DNA from: JBCCDY01 sp039030555
Lineage (GTDB): Bacteria; Bacteroidota; Bacteroidia; Cytophagales; Cyclobacteriaceae
DNA length: 64,000 bases
NCBI GenBank assembly: GCA_039030555.1
Contig: JBCCDY010000008.1
Coordinates: 62,001 to 126,000, forward strand
Reading direction: 5' to 3'
The position numbers were made by a program, and so were the translations under genes. The notes beneath the pieces were generated by a model. The model had not been told where the DNA came from, made no database searches, and saw nothing but the letters and a program-made list of their open reading frames with translations. This document shows positions 16,875 to 24,878 of the stretch, piece after piece. Position 1 is the stretch's first letter, and each line of letters begins with the position of its first letter.

Positions 16875-19493
16875 TCATTTACTCACCTCAACTTCGTCCA
16901 GGTTGATGAATTCTATGGTCTGGCCGTCTTTCAAATTGATTCCAACCACTGAATCATTTTTAATGGTCCCTTTCAATATTTTTTTGGATAGTTGATTAAG
17001 AATTTCCCTCTGGATGATTCTTTTCAAAGGTCTTGCACCAAACTGAGGATCAAAGCCAATCTTACCTAAATAATCCAATACTTCGGAGGAAGCCTCTAGT
17101 CGGATTCCATTTTCGATCAATCGTTTTTGCACGAGCTTGAATTGTATATCGACTACTTTCCTGATCACCTCTTGCGATAAAGGTTCAAACATGATTGTCT
17201 CATCAACACGATTCAGGAACTCCGGCCTTACAGACTTTTTAAGAAGCTCAAAAACATCTTTTTTCGTCTTATCCATGACCTCTTCTTTGTTGAGCTCATT
17301 GATGTGCTCAAAATTTTCCTGGATAAGATGCGAACCAATATTGGTCGTCATTATGATGATGGTGTTTTTGAAGTTGGCTACGCGCCCTTTATTATCGGTT
17401 AGACGCCCATCATCTAAAACCTGAAGTAAAATATTGAACGCATCCGGATGTGCCTTTTCGATCTCATCCAGAAGAATTACGGAATATGGTTTTCTTCTGA
17501 CGGCTTCGGTAAGCTGGCCTCCTTCATCATATCCCACATAACCGGGAGGGGCACCAATCAAACGGCTCACGGCATGCCTTTCCTGATATTCCGACATATC
17601 GATGCGAACCATGGCATTTTCATCATTGAACAGGTATTCTGCCAAGGATTTCGCCAGCTCCGTTTTGCCTACACCGGTCATCCCCAGGAAAATGAAAGAA
17701 CCTATAGGTTTTTTTGGATCCTGAAGGCCCGCCCTGCTTCTTCTCACGGCATCTGAAAGTGCGGAGATTGCCTCTTTTTGACCTGCAACCCTTTTACCCA
17801 ACTCTTCTTCCAAAAGCAAAAGCTTCTCACGATCGCTTTGAAGCATCTTTGAAACTGGTATTCCAGTCCATCGTGCTATAACTTCGGCTATATCTTCAGA
17901 GTTTACCTCTTCTTTAATCAAAGAGGTCTCCCCTTCCAATTCAGATACTTTTTCTTTTAATTCTTCAAGCTTTCGCTCGCTTTCAATGATCTTCCCGTAA
18001 CGTAGTTCGGCAACTTTACCTAAGTCCCCGGAACGCTCTGCTTGTTCCGCCTCTCTTTTGAATTGGTCTATATTCTCTTTTTCTTTCCTGATGCCAACCA
18101 CGACTTCTTTTTCACTCTCCCATTTGGCTTTCAGCTCCTTTCTCTTTTCATCTAGTTCGGTAATAACTTTGGAAAGCTTTCGTTCTTTGTCTTTGTCCTT
18201 CTCTCTCCGAATAGCCTCACGTTCAATTTCCAACTGCATGATCTTTCGGTTAAGCTCATCAAGCTCTTCCGGAAGCGAATCAATTTCTATTCTAAGCTTT
18301 GAAGCAGCTTCATCCATCAAGTCGATCGCCTTATCGGGCAAAAACCGATCAGAAATGTATCGACTGGAAAGCTCTACGGAAGCAATCACGGCATCGTCTT
18401 TAATACGCACTCCATGATGGACTTCGTATTTCTCTTTAATACCACGAAGAATGGAAATAGCATCTTCGGGAGAGGGTTCATCCACTGTTACAGTCTGGAA
18501 CCTTCTTTCAAGCGCTTTATCCTTTTCAATATATTTTTGATATTCTTTAAGCGTGGTCGCTCCAATAGCATGTAACTCACCTCTTGCCAGTGCGGGCTTG
18601 AGCAGGTTGGCTGCGTCCATGGCTCCTTCGCCTCCACCACCAGCACCGATTAAGGTATGTATCTCATCGATGAACAAAATAATCTCTCCAGCCGAATCAG
18701 TAACCTCTTTTATGACTGCTTTTAATCGTTCTTCGAATTCCCCTTTGTACTTGGCTCCTGCAACCAGTAATCCCATATCCAGGGAAATAACGGTTTTAGT
18801 TTTTAGGTTTTCAGGAACATCGCCGTCTACAATTCTTTGGGCCATTCCTTCTACGATCGCCGTTTTTCCAACGCCTGGTTCTCCAAGTAAAATAGGGTTG
18901 TTTTTAGTCCTTCTGGAAAGGATCTGTAATATCCTCCTGACCTCCTCATCCCTTCCAATTACCGGATCAATTTTACCCTCCTCGGCCATTTTGTTGAGGT
19001 TGATGGAGTAGCGCTCCAGCGAGCGGTATTTCGACTCAGCATTTTGATCAGTGACTTTATTTCCACCTCGCAATTCCTGAATTCCAGCCAATAGTTCAGA
19101 TCGATTAAATCCATGCTCTTTTAAAACACGGCCCGATTTATCCTTGCTATCTGAAAGTGCTAATAGCAAATGTTCAATGGAGATGTATTCATCCTGAAGA
19201 TCTTTAGCCTCCTTTTTAGCTCTAGTCAATGCCTGGCTTAAATCGTTGGATAGATAAGGCTTTTGTCCTGATACTTTTGCATATCCATTGATCAGCTCAT
19301 CAAGCTTAGTCGAAATTTGAATCTTATTCGCTCCAAGTTTGCTGGATAAAAAATCCACGACGCTATCATCAGACTGGAATATTGCTTTCAGAAGGTGGGC
19401 TGGTTCTACAGCCTGCTGCCCCTCCTCTATGGTAATCTCAACAGCCTTATTAATCGCCTCCTGAGATTTTATGGTATAGTTATCAAAATTCAT
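16875..19493 (-). CDS. clpB: ClpB disaggregase
   Basis: A full-length 872-residue Hsp100 chaperone that resolubilises protein aggregates with DnaK. A Clp N-domain (about 1-145) is followed by the first AAA+ module with Walker A GEPGVGKTAI and Walker B ILFIDEIHTL. A long middle coiled coil (about 400-540) follows, then the second module with GMTGVGKTELAK and VILLDEIEKAHPD. The middle domain and absence of a ClpP-binding loop distinguish it from ClpA and ClpC. A candidate operator lies upstream (19584-19623). Confidence 0.96.
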   Translation of the reverse strand: MNFDNYTIKSQEAINKAVEITIEEGQQAVEPAHLLKAIFQSDDSVVDFLSSKLGANKIQISTKLDELINGYAKVSGQKPYLSNDLSQALTRAKKEAKDLQDEYISIEHLLLALSDSKDKSGRVLKEHGFNRSELLAGIQELRGGNKVTDQNAESKYRSLERYSINLNKMAEEGKIDPVIGRDEEVRRILQILSRRTKNNPILLGEPGVGKTAIVEGMAQRIVDGDVPENLKTKTVISLDMGLLVAGAKYKGEFEERLKAVIKEVTDSAGEIILFIDEIHTLIGAGGGGEGAMDAANLLKPALARGELHAIGATTLKEYQKYIEKDKALERRFQTVTVDEPSPEDAISILRGIKEKYEVHHGVRIKDDAVIASVELSSRYISDRFLPDKAIDLMDEAASKLRIEIDSLPEELDELNRKIMQLEIEREAIRREKDKDKERKLSKVITELDEKRKELKAKWESEKEVVVGIRKEKENIDQFKREAEQAERSGDLGKVAELRYGKIIESERKLEELKEKVSELEGETSLIKEEVNSEDIAEVIARWTGIPVSKMLQSDREKLLLLEEELGKRVAGQKEAISALSDAVRRSRAGLQDPKKPIGSFIFLGMTGVGKTELAKSLAEYLFNDENAMVRIDMSEYQERHAVSRLIGAPPGYVGYDEGGQLTEAVRRKPYSVILLDEIEKAHPDAFNILLQVLDDGRLTDNKGRVANFKNTIIIMTTNIGSHLIQENFEHINELNKEEVMDKTKKDVFELLKKSVRPEFLNRVDETIMFEPLSQEVIRKVVDIQFKLVQKRLIENGIRLEASSEVLDYLGKIGFDPQFGARPLKRIIQREILNQLSKKILKGTIKNDSVVGINLKDGQTIEFINLDEVEVSK

Positions 19494-19583
19494 AATATAT
19501 ATTTTTGTCTGGTTGTTCTCTCTAATTAACCTATCCGATTCAAACCCTAAACCATTTGATTATAAAAGAACTAATTGGCCATT

Positions 19584-19623
19584 ATGTCATTAAAATTTGA
19601 TTAAAATTCTAAAATAATGACAT
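19584..19623. repeat. 9-bp inverted repeat upstream of clpB
   Basis: ATGTCATTA (19584-19592) and TAATGACAT (19615-19623) are perfect inverted arms with 22 bp between them, 90-130 bp upstream of the clpB start. Arm centres are about three helical turns apart, which would suit a dimeric repressor. It does not match the CIRCE heat-shock operator. The 332-bp gap 19494-19825 otherwise holds the GC-rich element at 19752 and the rlmN promoter. Confidence 0.35.
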
Positions 19624-19751
19624 TTTGTCTTGATTTTATAAATGAATATATACCAATTGAACTGTGTAAGGACGCATTAGATTGTTAAATGATTTTTTCT
19701 TGTCAAAGCCAAAAAACGTAGAACTAGCAGCACTAAAGCGAGGCTTTTTAA

Positions 19752-19775
19752 CCTGCCCTGCCGGTCAGGCGGGCG
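19752..19775. repeat. short GC-rich imperfect palindrome
   Basis: An island of CCTGCC, CCGG and CAGGCGGGCG in strongly AT-rich intergenic DNA. It reads as an imperfect palindrome resembling the small intergenic repeats scattered in many Bacteroidota genomes. Its base composition is unlike its surroundings. Only this copy is seen in the window. Confidence 0.4.
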
Positions 19776-19824
19776 TATGAGAAGGAAAAATCAATAGCTA
19801 GATAAGCGTTCATTATGTAGTTCA

Positions 19825-19858
19825 TTTGGTATTAAAATCCCCTTATGATGTATCTTTG
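19825..19858 (+). promoter_or_regulatory. rlmN promoter, probably giving a leaderless mRNA
   Basis: TTTG at 19825-19828 and TATCTTTG at 19851-19858 are separated by 22 bp, within the phylum's 17-23 bp range. The -7 box ends three bases before the rlmN ATG at 19862, so transcription would begin at or beside the start codon. Confidence 0.6.
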
Positions 19859-19861
19859 CAT

Positions 19862-20905
19862 ATGCTATCATCTACAAAGCAAGATATCAGGAAACTTTCA
19901 GTCAAGGAGTTGCAGGTTTTCTTCAAGGAAGTAGGAGAAAAGGCTTTCAGGGCTAAACAAGTCGATGAGTGGTTGTGGAAGAAAGGTGCAAAAGACTTTG
20001 ACCAAATGACCAATCTCTCTCTGGGTTTGAGAGATAAAATGAAAGAACGCTTTGCCATAAACCATGTAGCCGTGGATCAGATGCAAAAAAGTGATGATGG
20101 TACCATCAAAAACGCAGTCAAGCTTTACGATGGATTGGTGGTAGAGTCGGTACTAATTCCTACGGATAGTCGAATTACAGCTTGCATTTCCTCACAAGTA
20201 GGTTGCAGCCTTGATTGTACATTTTGTGCAACCGCACGACTAAAAAGAATGCGAAATCTCAATGCCGATGAGATATATGATCAGGTGGTGGCCATCCAAG
20301 ACCAGGCTGAACAGTTTTTTGAGAGACCTCTGACCAATATTGTTTATATGGGGATGGGTGAGCCGTTGTTGAATTATGCCAACGTAATGACCTCCATCGA
20401 AAAAATCACCTCACCAAAAGGACTTGGGATGTCACCCAAAAGAATCACCTTATCTACGGTAGGAATTCCGAAGATGATCAAGAAAATGGCTGATGACGGA
20501 GCCAAATTTAACCTTGCACTATCCCTGCATAGTGCAATTGATTCCACCCGTTCCGAATTAATGCCTATCAATAATAAAAGCCCATTGGAGGATGTTCGGG
20601 AAGCACTGAACTATTGGTATTCAAAGACGAAAAATAAGGTGACATTTGAGTACGTGGTATGGAGGGGAATTAATGATAAGCAGAAAGATGCTGAAGCTCT
20701 GGCTAAGTTTTGTAGAACCATTCCTTCCAAAGTAAATCTAATCGAATATAATTCTATTGATGACGATCGCTTTACTCAAGCGGAAGAGTCAGCTGTCCAA
20801 ACCTATATAGATGTACTGGAAGCAAATAAAATAACCGTGAATGTGAGAAGGAGCAGAGGTAAAGATATTGATGCTGCCTGCGGTCAACTAGCTAATAAAA
20901 GCTAG
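19862..20905 (+). CDS. rlmN: 23S rRNA (adenine2503-C2)-methyltransferase RlmN
   Basis: 347 residues from ATG at 19862. Longer starts would cross the promoter and are rejected. This radical-SAM enzyme methylates A2503 of 23S rRNA and A37 of some tRNAs. The cluster-binding CTFCATA motif (Cys-x3-Cys-x2-Cys within SLDCTFCA) and GMGEPLLNY are clear. The two methyl-transfer cysteines would be the one in the first half of the protein's SAM region and the late DAACGQL near the C-terminus, the latter being visible. Its stop shares the bases CTAG with the stop of the convergent rhomboid gene. Confidence 0.94.
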   Translation: MLSSTKQDIRKLSVKELQVFFKEVGEKAFRAKQVDEWLWKKGAKDFDQMTNLSLGLRDKMKERFAINHVAVDQMQKSDDGTIKNAVKLYDGLVVESVLIPTDSRITACISSQVGCSLDCTFCATARLKRMRNLNADEIYDQVVAIQDQAEQFFERPLTNIVYMGMGEPLLNYANVMTSIEKITSPKGLGMSPKRITLSTVGIPKMIKKMADDGAKFNLALSLHSAIDSTRSELMPINNKSPLEDVREALNYWYSKTKNKVTFEYVVWRGINDKQKDAEALAKFCRTIPSKVNLIEYNSIDDDRFTQAEESAVQTYIDVLEANKITVNVRRSRGKDIDAACGQLANKS

Positions 20906-21798
20906 TTTTTGCTAGCATTGAAAAGCTTTTCTTTTTCATCTTTAGAAAGGCTATCATAGCCTGATTCTGAAATTTTATCTAAGATATGATCAATCTCTTC
21001 TTGCTCTGTTTTGCTCGTAGTGGTTTTTACGGAACTCTTTGGTTTCTTATAAGTCACCTTAATTTTAGACTTCTTCTCAAATAAGCCTTTAAACCAATCC
21101 ATTGTGGTAATCACCCATCGACCAAAATCGTTACCCTGCTGTAACTGTTTTATGTAGTAAAATCCAATGAATGCGCCTCCAAGATGAGCTAGTTCACCAC
21201 CAGCATTATCTCCTACAGTCTGGGCAAAACTTAAGAAAACATAAAAAATAGCAATGTATTTGATCTTTACAGGGCCTAAAAACATCAACATAAAAGTATA
21301 ATTAGGCAATAGTGTAGCTGCCGCCACCGTAACTGCATAAACTCCTGCTGAAGCGCCCAACATTACAGAATATGCTACGCGATCCTGAAAGTAAGGCAGT
21401 AAGTTATAGATGAGCATAAAGAATAAGCCACCAGTCAAACCGCCGATGATGTAAAGTACTACTACTTTATGACTCCCCAGATATTCAACGATAAGCTTTC
21501 CGAACCAGTACAGAAAAAGCATATTGAACAGGATATGGAAAAAGCCCTCATGTGTGAAAAAGTAAGTCACAATAGTCCAGGGGCGAAATAAAAAATCGCC
21601 CAGATCTGAGGGTAAAGTTAATTGCCTGACGATATCGCCATAGAAGGCACCTGAGCCACCTAGTGTTAAAAATACCTTTAGAATAATCAGGACTACGAAA
21701 ACAGCTAAATTGATCAGAATAATCTGTATCAATTCGTTGTTAGGCCTTTTAAAGGCGTTCTTGAATTCGTCTAATATTCCTCCTCCTTGTTGATACAT
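20902..21798 (-). CDS. rhomboid family intramembrane serine protease
   Basis: 298 residues, six or so membrane helices, then a charged cytoplasmic tail of about 75 residues rich in Lys, Ser and Glu. The catalytic Ser is in LGASAGVYAV and the His in LAHLGGAFIGF, so an active protease is likely. Last gene of the small-protein/mutL/rhomboid/rhomboid unit; 3 bp separates it from the preceding rhomboid gene. Substrates are unknown. Its stop codon overlaps that of rlmN on the other strand. Confidence 0.9.
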   Translation of the reverse strand: MYQQGGGILDEFKNAFKRPNNELIQIILINLAVFVVLIILKVFLTLGGSGAFYGDIVRQLTLPSDLGDFLFRPWTIVTYFFTHEGFFHILFNMLFLYWFGKLIVEYLGSHKVVVLYIIGGLTGGLFFMLIYNLLPYFQDRVAYSVMLGASAGVYAVTVAAATLLPNYTFMLMFLGPVKIKYIAIFYVFLSFAQTVGDNAGGELAHLGGAFIGFYYIKQLQQGNDFGRWVITTMDWFKGLFEKKSKIKVTYKKPKSSVKTTTSKTEQEEIDHILDKISESGYDSLSKDEKEKLFNASKN

Positions 21799-21801
21799 AG
21801 T

Positions 21802-22593
21802 TTAGTAAAACGTATTTCTATTTCCCTGCCACATTTTAATAAGAATAAAAGCAATTAGCATTCCACTTAAATGTGCAAGGTGTGCAACGTTATCGCCGGG
21901 GCTTCGGTTCAATTCAGAATATATTTCGAAAGCTCCATAAGCAATAACTAAATATTTAGCTTTTATCGGAATCGGCGGGAATAAGAGAAACAATACCGTA
22001 TTCGGAAAAAGCATCCCAAAAGCCATCAATATGCCGTAAACAGCCCCAGATGCCCCTACCATGGGGATATTAGCGACGGTCTGGTACAGCTGTTTTACAT
22101 ATGCTTTACTCTGTTGCTCCAATACTTCACTGTCGGGATTATCGTAATACTCATTGGTAAAATCGTAAAGCTGCTTATAAGCGAACTCGGCATGCTCATT
22201 TACATAGAAGTTAAAATTTTCTGGTGATGGAAAGGATTGATAAGTCATCATTGCCGTTTTGGCAGGGGACTTTTCAAAATAATCGGCAACCCCATAGAGC
22301 ACTCCTGCACCTAAACCTGTAGCCATGTAGAAAATCAAAAACTTTTGAGGTCCCCAGAAACGTTCTAGCATCGGCCCGAAAATGAGTAAGGCAAACATAT
22401 TCCCGAAAATGTGGAAAAAACTTCCATGCACGAACATGTAGCTGAAGAACTGATAAGGAGCAAATGATTCAGCCAGAATAAACCTCAATCCAAAAATATC
22501 AACGAAGTCAATCGATACAAACGACCCCATGAGGTAGACTACAAAATTTATAAGTAGCAGATTTTTAACTGTGGGTGTAAGGTTACCGAACAT
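21802..22593 (-). CDS. rhomboid family intramembrane serine protease
   Basis: 263 residues with about six membrane helices. Catalytic Ser in VGASGAVYGILMAF and His in HLAHLSGMLIAF. A hydrophilic insertion of about 70 residues (roughly 105-175, containing EYYDNPDSEVLEQQ) lies before the catalytic Ser and should form an external loop. It is a diverged paralogue of the next gene. It lies 6 bp behind mutL, so the pair appears to be expressed with a DNA repair gene by operon structure rather than shared function. Confidence 0.9.
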   Translation of the reverse strand: MFGNLTPTVKNLLLINFVVYLMGSFVSIDFVDIFGLRFILAESFAPYQFFSYMFVHGSFFHIFGNMFALLIFGPMLERFWGPQKFLIFYMATGLGAGVLYGVADYFEKSPAKTAMMTYQSFPSPENFNFYVNEHAEFAYKQLYDFTNEYYDNPDSEVLEQQSKAYVKQLYQTVANIPMVGASGAVYGILMAFGMLFPNTVLFLLFPPIPIKAKYLVIAYGAFEIYSELNRSPGDNVAHLAHLSGMLIAFILIKMWQGNRNTFY

Positions 22594-22599
22594 GAATGT

Positions 22600-24414
22600 T
22601 TATTTGAATGACTCCTCGATACTACCGAGATTTAAAATATAAAACGTAGAGCTTCCACTCGGGGTATAATTTGGAATACTACAACCAAAAAGACTATCTA
22701 TAATTGAACTCATTTCCTCCACCTCCAGAAACTGTCCTCTTTTAATAGAGGCCCTTTTGGCCATAGCCCTGGCCAGATTCTCATTAACCGAAAGGGATAG
22801 TTCTGATCTATTTTGCTTGAACTGCTCTAAAAGTCCTTCGAAAAGCTCTTTTTCCGTCGTTTTAACAGAAACTGAAGGAGCACCATCAATCTTAATGGTA
22901 TTTGTTCCGAAAATCTCTAATGAAAAACCCAATCTGCTTATTTCATCTATTATTTCGCTAACTAATGAAAAATCCGAAGGGGATAAACTGATGGAAACTG
23001 GAAAAAGTAGTTTTTGAGCATTTGAATTCCCATGGTTCAAATGATCCAGGAAACGCTCATAAAGTATTCGCTCGTGCGCTAATTCCTGATCGACAACCAT
23101 CACTCCGGATTTCACCGCAGAAAAAATATACCGTTTATGAACCTGAAAAATACTTTTTGAAGCATCTCTATAGTCTTCAACTCCTTTTGATCCATCGTCA
23201 GGTCGGTTAGCAGCGCTGGAAAAGGTTAAGGTTAAATCAGCTTTTGGCTGTTCTTTTTCTGATGGAGTATTGTATACTTCATACAGCTTTTCCCATTGAT
23301 CTATATTGCTTTTGTTCTCCTTTGGAAAATCTTTGAATTTGGTATAGGCATCTTCTTTTTTAGTAGACTGACCCCCTCCCAAATTGAAGTTCACATTACT
23401 GGCGAAATCAAGAGATGGAGCCACATGGAAAAGACCTAAAGATTGGCGGATAGCGGCCTTAACCAAGCCATATATGGTTCTCTCGTCGTCGAACTTTACT
23501 TCTGTTTTGGTGGGATGAACATTAATATCTATCCGTTTAGGATCCATTTCAAGGAAAAGGCAAAAGAATGGAAAGGAACCATCGGCCAACAGATCTTCAT
23601 AGGAACTTTGAACAGCGTGGTTCAGATAACTACTTTTTATAAACCTACTGTTCACGAAAAAGAACTGTTCACCACGCGTTTTTTTAGCATGCTCCGGTTT
23701 CCCGATGTATCCGAATATTTTGAGGTCTGAAGTTTCTTCAGCCACGGCTACGAGCTGTTGCTCGTAAGACTTACCGAAGAGCTGAACAATTCTCTGGGCA
23801 AGTTTCCCAGGCTTCACCTGGTAAACTACTTCTCCATTATGAAACAACTCAAACGATATATCCTTGTATGCCAGGGCCACCCTTAGAAATTCATCTACAA
23901 TGTGCTTGAATTCTACAGAGTTCGACTTTAGAAAATTTCTCCTCGCCGGAATATTATAAAAAAGATTTTTAACAGATATGGATGTTCCAGCCGGGCAATT
24001 CACAGGTTCTGATTTCTTAATTTCAGACCCTTCTATACAGAGTAACAAACCTATTTCGTGATCAGCTGTACGGGTTTTCATTTCTACCTGAGAGACAGCA
24101 GCTATTGATGCCAGAGCCTCTCCCCTGAACCCAAAGGTATCTATTGAAAATAAATCTTCAGCTTTTTCTATTTTGGAAGTCGCATGACGTTCAAAGCTCA
24201 TTCGAGCGTCAGTTTCGGACATACCTGCTCCATCATCAATAACCTGGATCAATGCCTTCCCGGAATCTTTAATGTACACCTTTATAGAATTGCTTTTGGC
24301 ATCAATAGCATTTTCCATAAGCTCTTTAACTGCAGATGCTGGCCGTTGAACTACTTCTCCGGCTGCAATCTGGTTAGCAATCGACTCGGGCAACAGGTGT
24401 ATTATGTCGATCAT
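22600..24414 (-). CDS. mutL: DNA mismatch repair protein MutL
   Basis: 604 residues. The GHKL ATPase N-terminus is intact (QIAAGEVVQRPASAVKEL, IDDGAGMS, FGFRGEALASI). A low-complexity linker spans about 335-420, and the C-terminal dimer/endonuclease domain follows. The nicking motif DQHA-x2-E-x4-E of endonuclease-type MutL appears here as DQELAHERILYE, with the metal-binding His-Ala replaced by Glu-Leu, and the late CPHGRP-type motif is also changed. ATG overlaps the stop of the upstream gene by one base. Confidence 0.95.
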   Translation of the reverse strand: MIDIIHLLPESIANQIAAGEVVQRPASAVKELMENAIDAKSNSIKVYIKDSGKALIQVIDDGAGMSETDARMSFERHATSKIEKAEDLFSIDTFGFRGEALASIAAVSQVEMKTRTADHEIGLLLCIEGSEIKKSEPVNCPAGTSISVKNLFYNIPARRNFLKSNSVEFKHIVDEFLRVALAYKDISFELFHNGEVVYQVKPGKLAQRIVQLFGKSYEQQLVAVAEETSDLKIFGYIGKPEHAKKTRGEQFFFVNSRFIKSSYLNHAVQSSYEDLLADGSFPFFCLFLEMDPKRIDINVHPTKTEVKFDDERTIYGLVKAAIRQSLGLFHVAPSLDFASNVNFNLGGGQSTKKEDAYTKFKDFPKENKSNIDQWEKLYEVYNTPSEKEQPKADLTLTFSSAANRPDDGSKGVEDYRDASKSIFQVHKRYIFSAVKSGVMVVDQELAHERILYERFLDHLNHGNSNAQKLLFPVSISLSPSDFSLVSEIIDEISRLGFSLEIFGTNTIKIDGAPSVSVKTTEKELFEGLLEQFKQNRSELSLSVNENLARAMAKRASIKRGQFLEVEEMSSIIDSLFGCSIPNYTPSGSSTFYILNLGSIEESFK

Positions 24415-24764
24415 TAATTAGAAGATGGGGTGTTTGATTTGAATTTGAAAAAAAGATAAACGGGTATGACCAACCAAAAAATATGAAAAATAGCATTCCC
24501 AAACTCCAGATATCCGAATATGATGACAAAGAAAAAAACCATTAAAATGATCCTCAAATAAGAGGATTTATCATATTCAAACTTCGATTTTCGGGAAAAG
24601 GAGCCTCTTATCCCTTCGCCAGAAGAGAATTGCCTGCCTGACTCCAGTTCTTTTTTAATAATTCTGGTACGTCTATCAATATCTTCCTTCACAGGATCAT
24701 AATACCGAGGCTCAATCTTAAACCTTTGATAGTTTGGGGTCCTTAATAATGACGGGAACTTCAT
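24414..24764 (-). CDS. small membrane protein upstream of mutL
   Basis: 116 residues. A basic N-terminal half (NYQRFKIEPRYYDPVKEDID) is followed by two closely spaced hydrophobic segments (about 70-108) and a short polar end. No signal peptide, so it is probably a membrane protein with a cytoplasmic basic domain. It is translationally coupled to mutL through a TAATG overlap. I recognise no named family. Confidence 0.75.
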   Translation of the reverse strand: MKFPSLLRTPNYQRFKIEPRYYDPVKEDIDRRTRIIKKELESGRQFSSGEGIRGSFSRKSKFEYDKSSYLRIILMVFFFVIIFGYLEFGNAIFHIFWLVIPVYLFFKFKSNTPSSN

Positions 24765-24878
24765 GACTGGTTATCTTCCTTTCTTTTAAGTACAATTACG
24801 AATTAAAAACTTCAGCATCTAAAATAAGTAATTTAAAAGCAGTTAATTGTAAACAATAGACAATCAGAAAACGATTTC

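Noticed and set aside
18058..18417. Plus-strand open frame of 119 residues within clpB
   Set aside because: It is a Ser/Phe/Leu-rich shadow opposite the charged middle domain of clpB, a usual artefact.
18553..19011. Plus-strand open frame of 152 residues within clpB
   Set aside because: It is opposite the first AAA+ module, low in complexity, and has no start context or motif.
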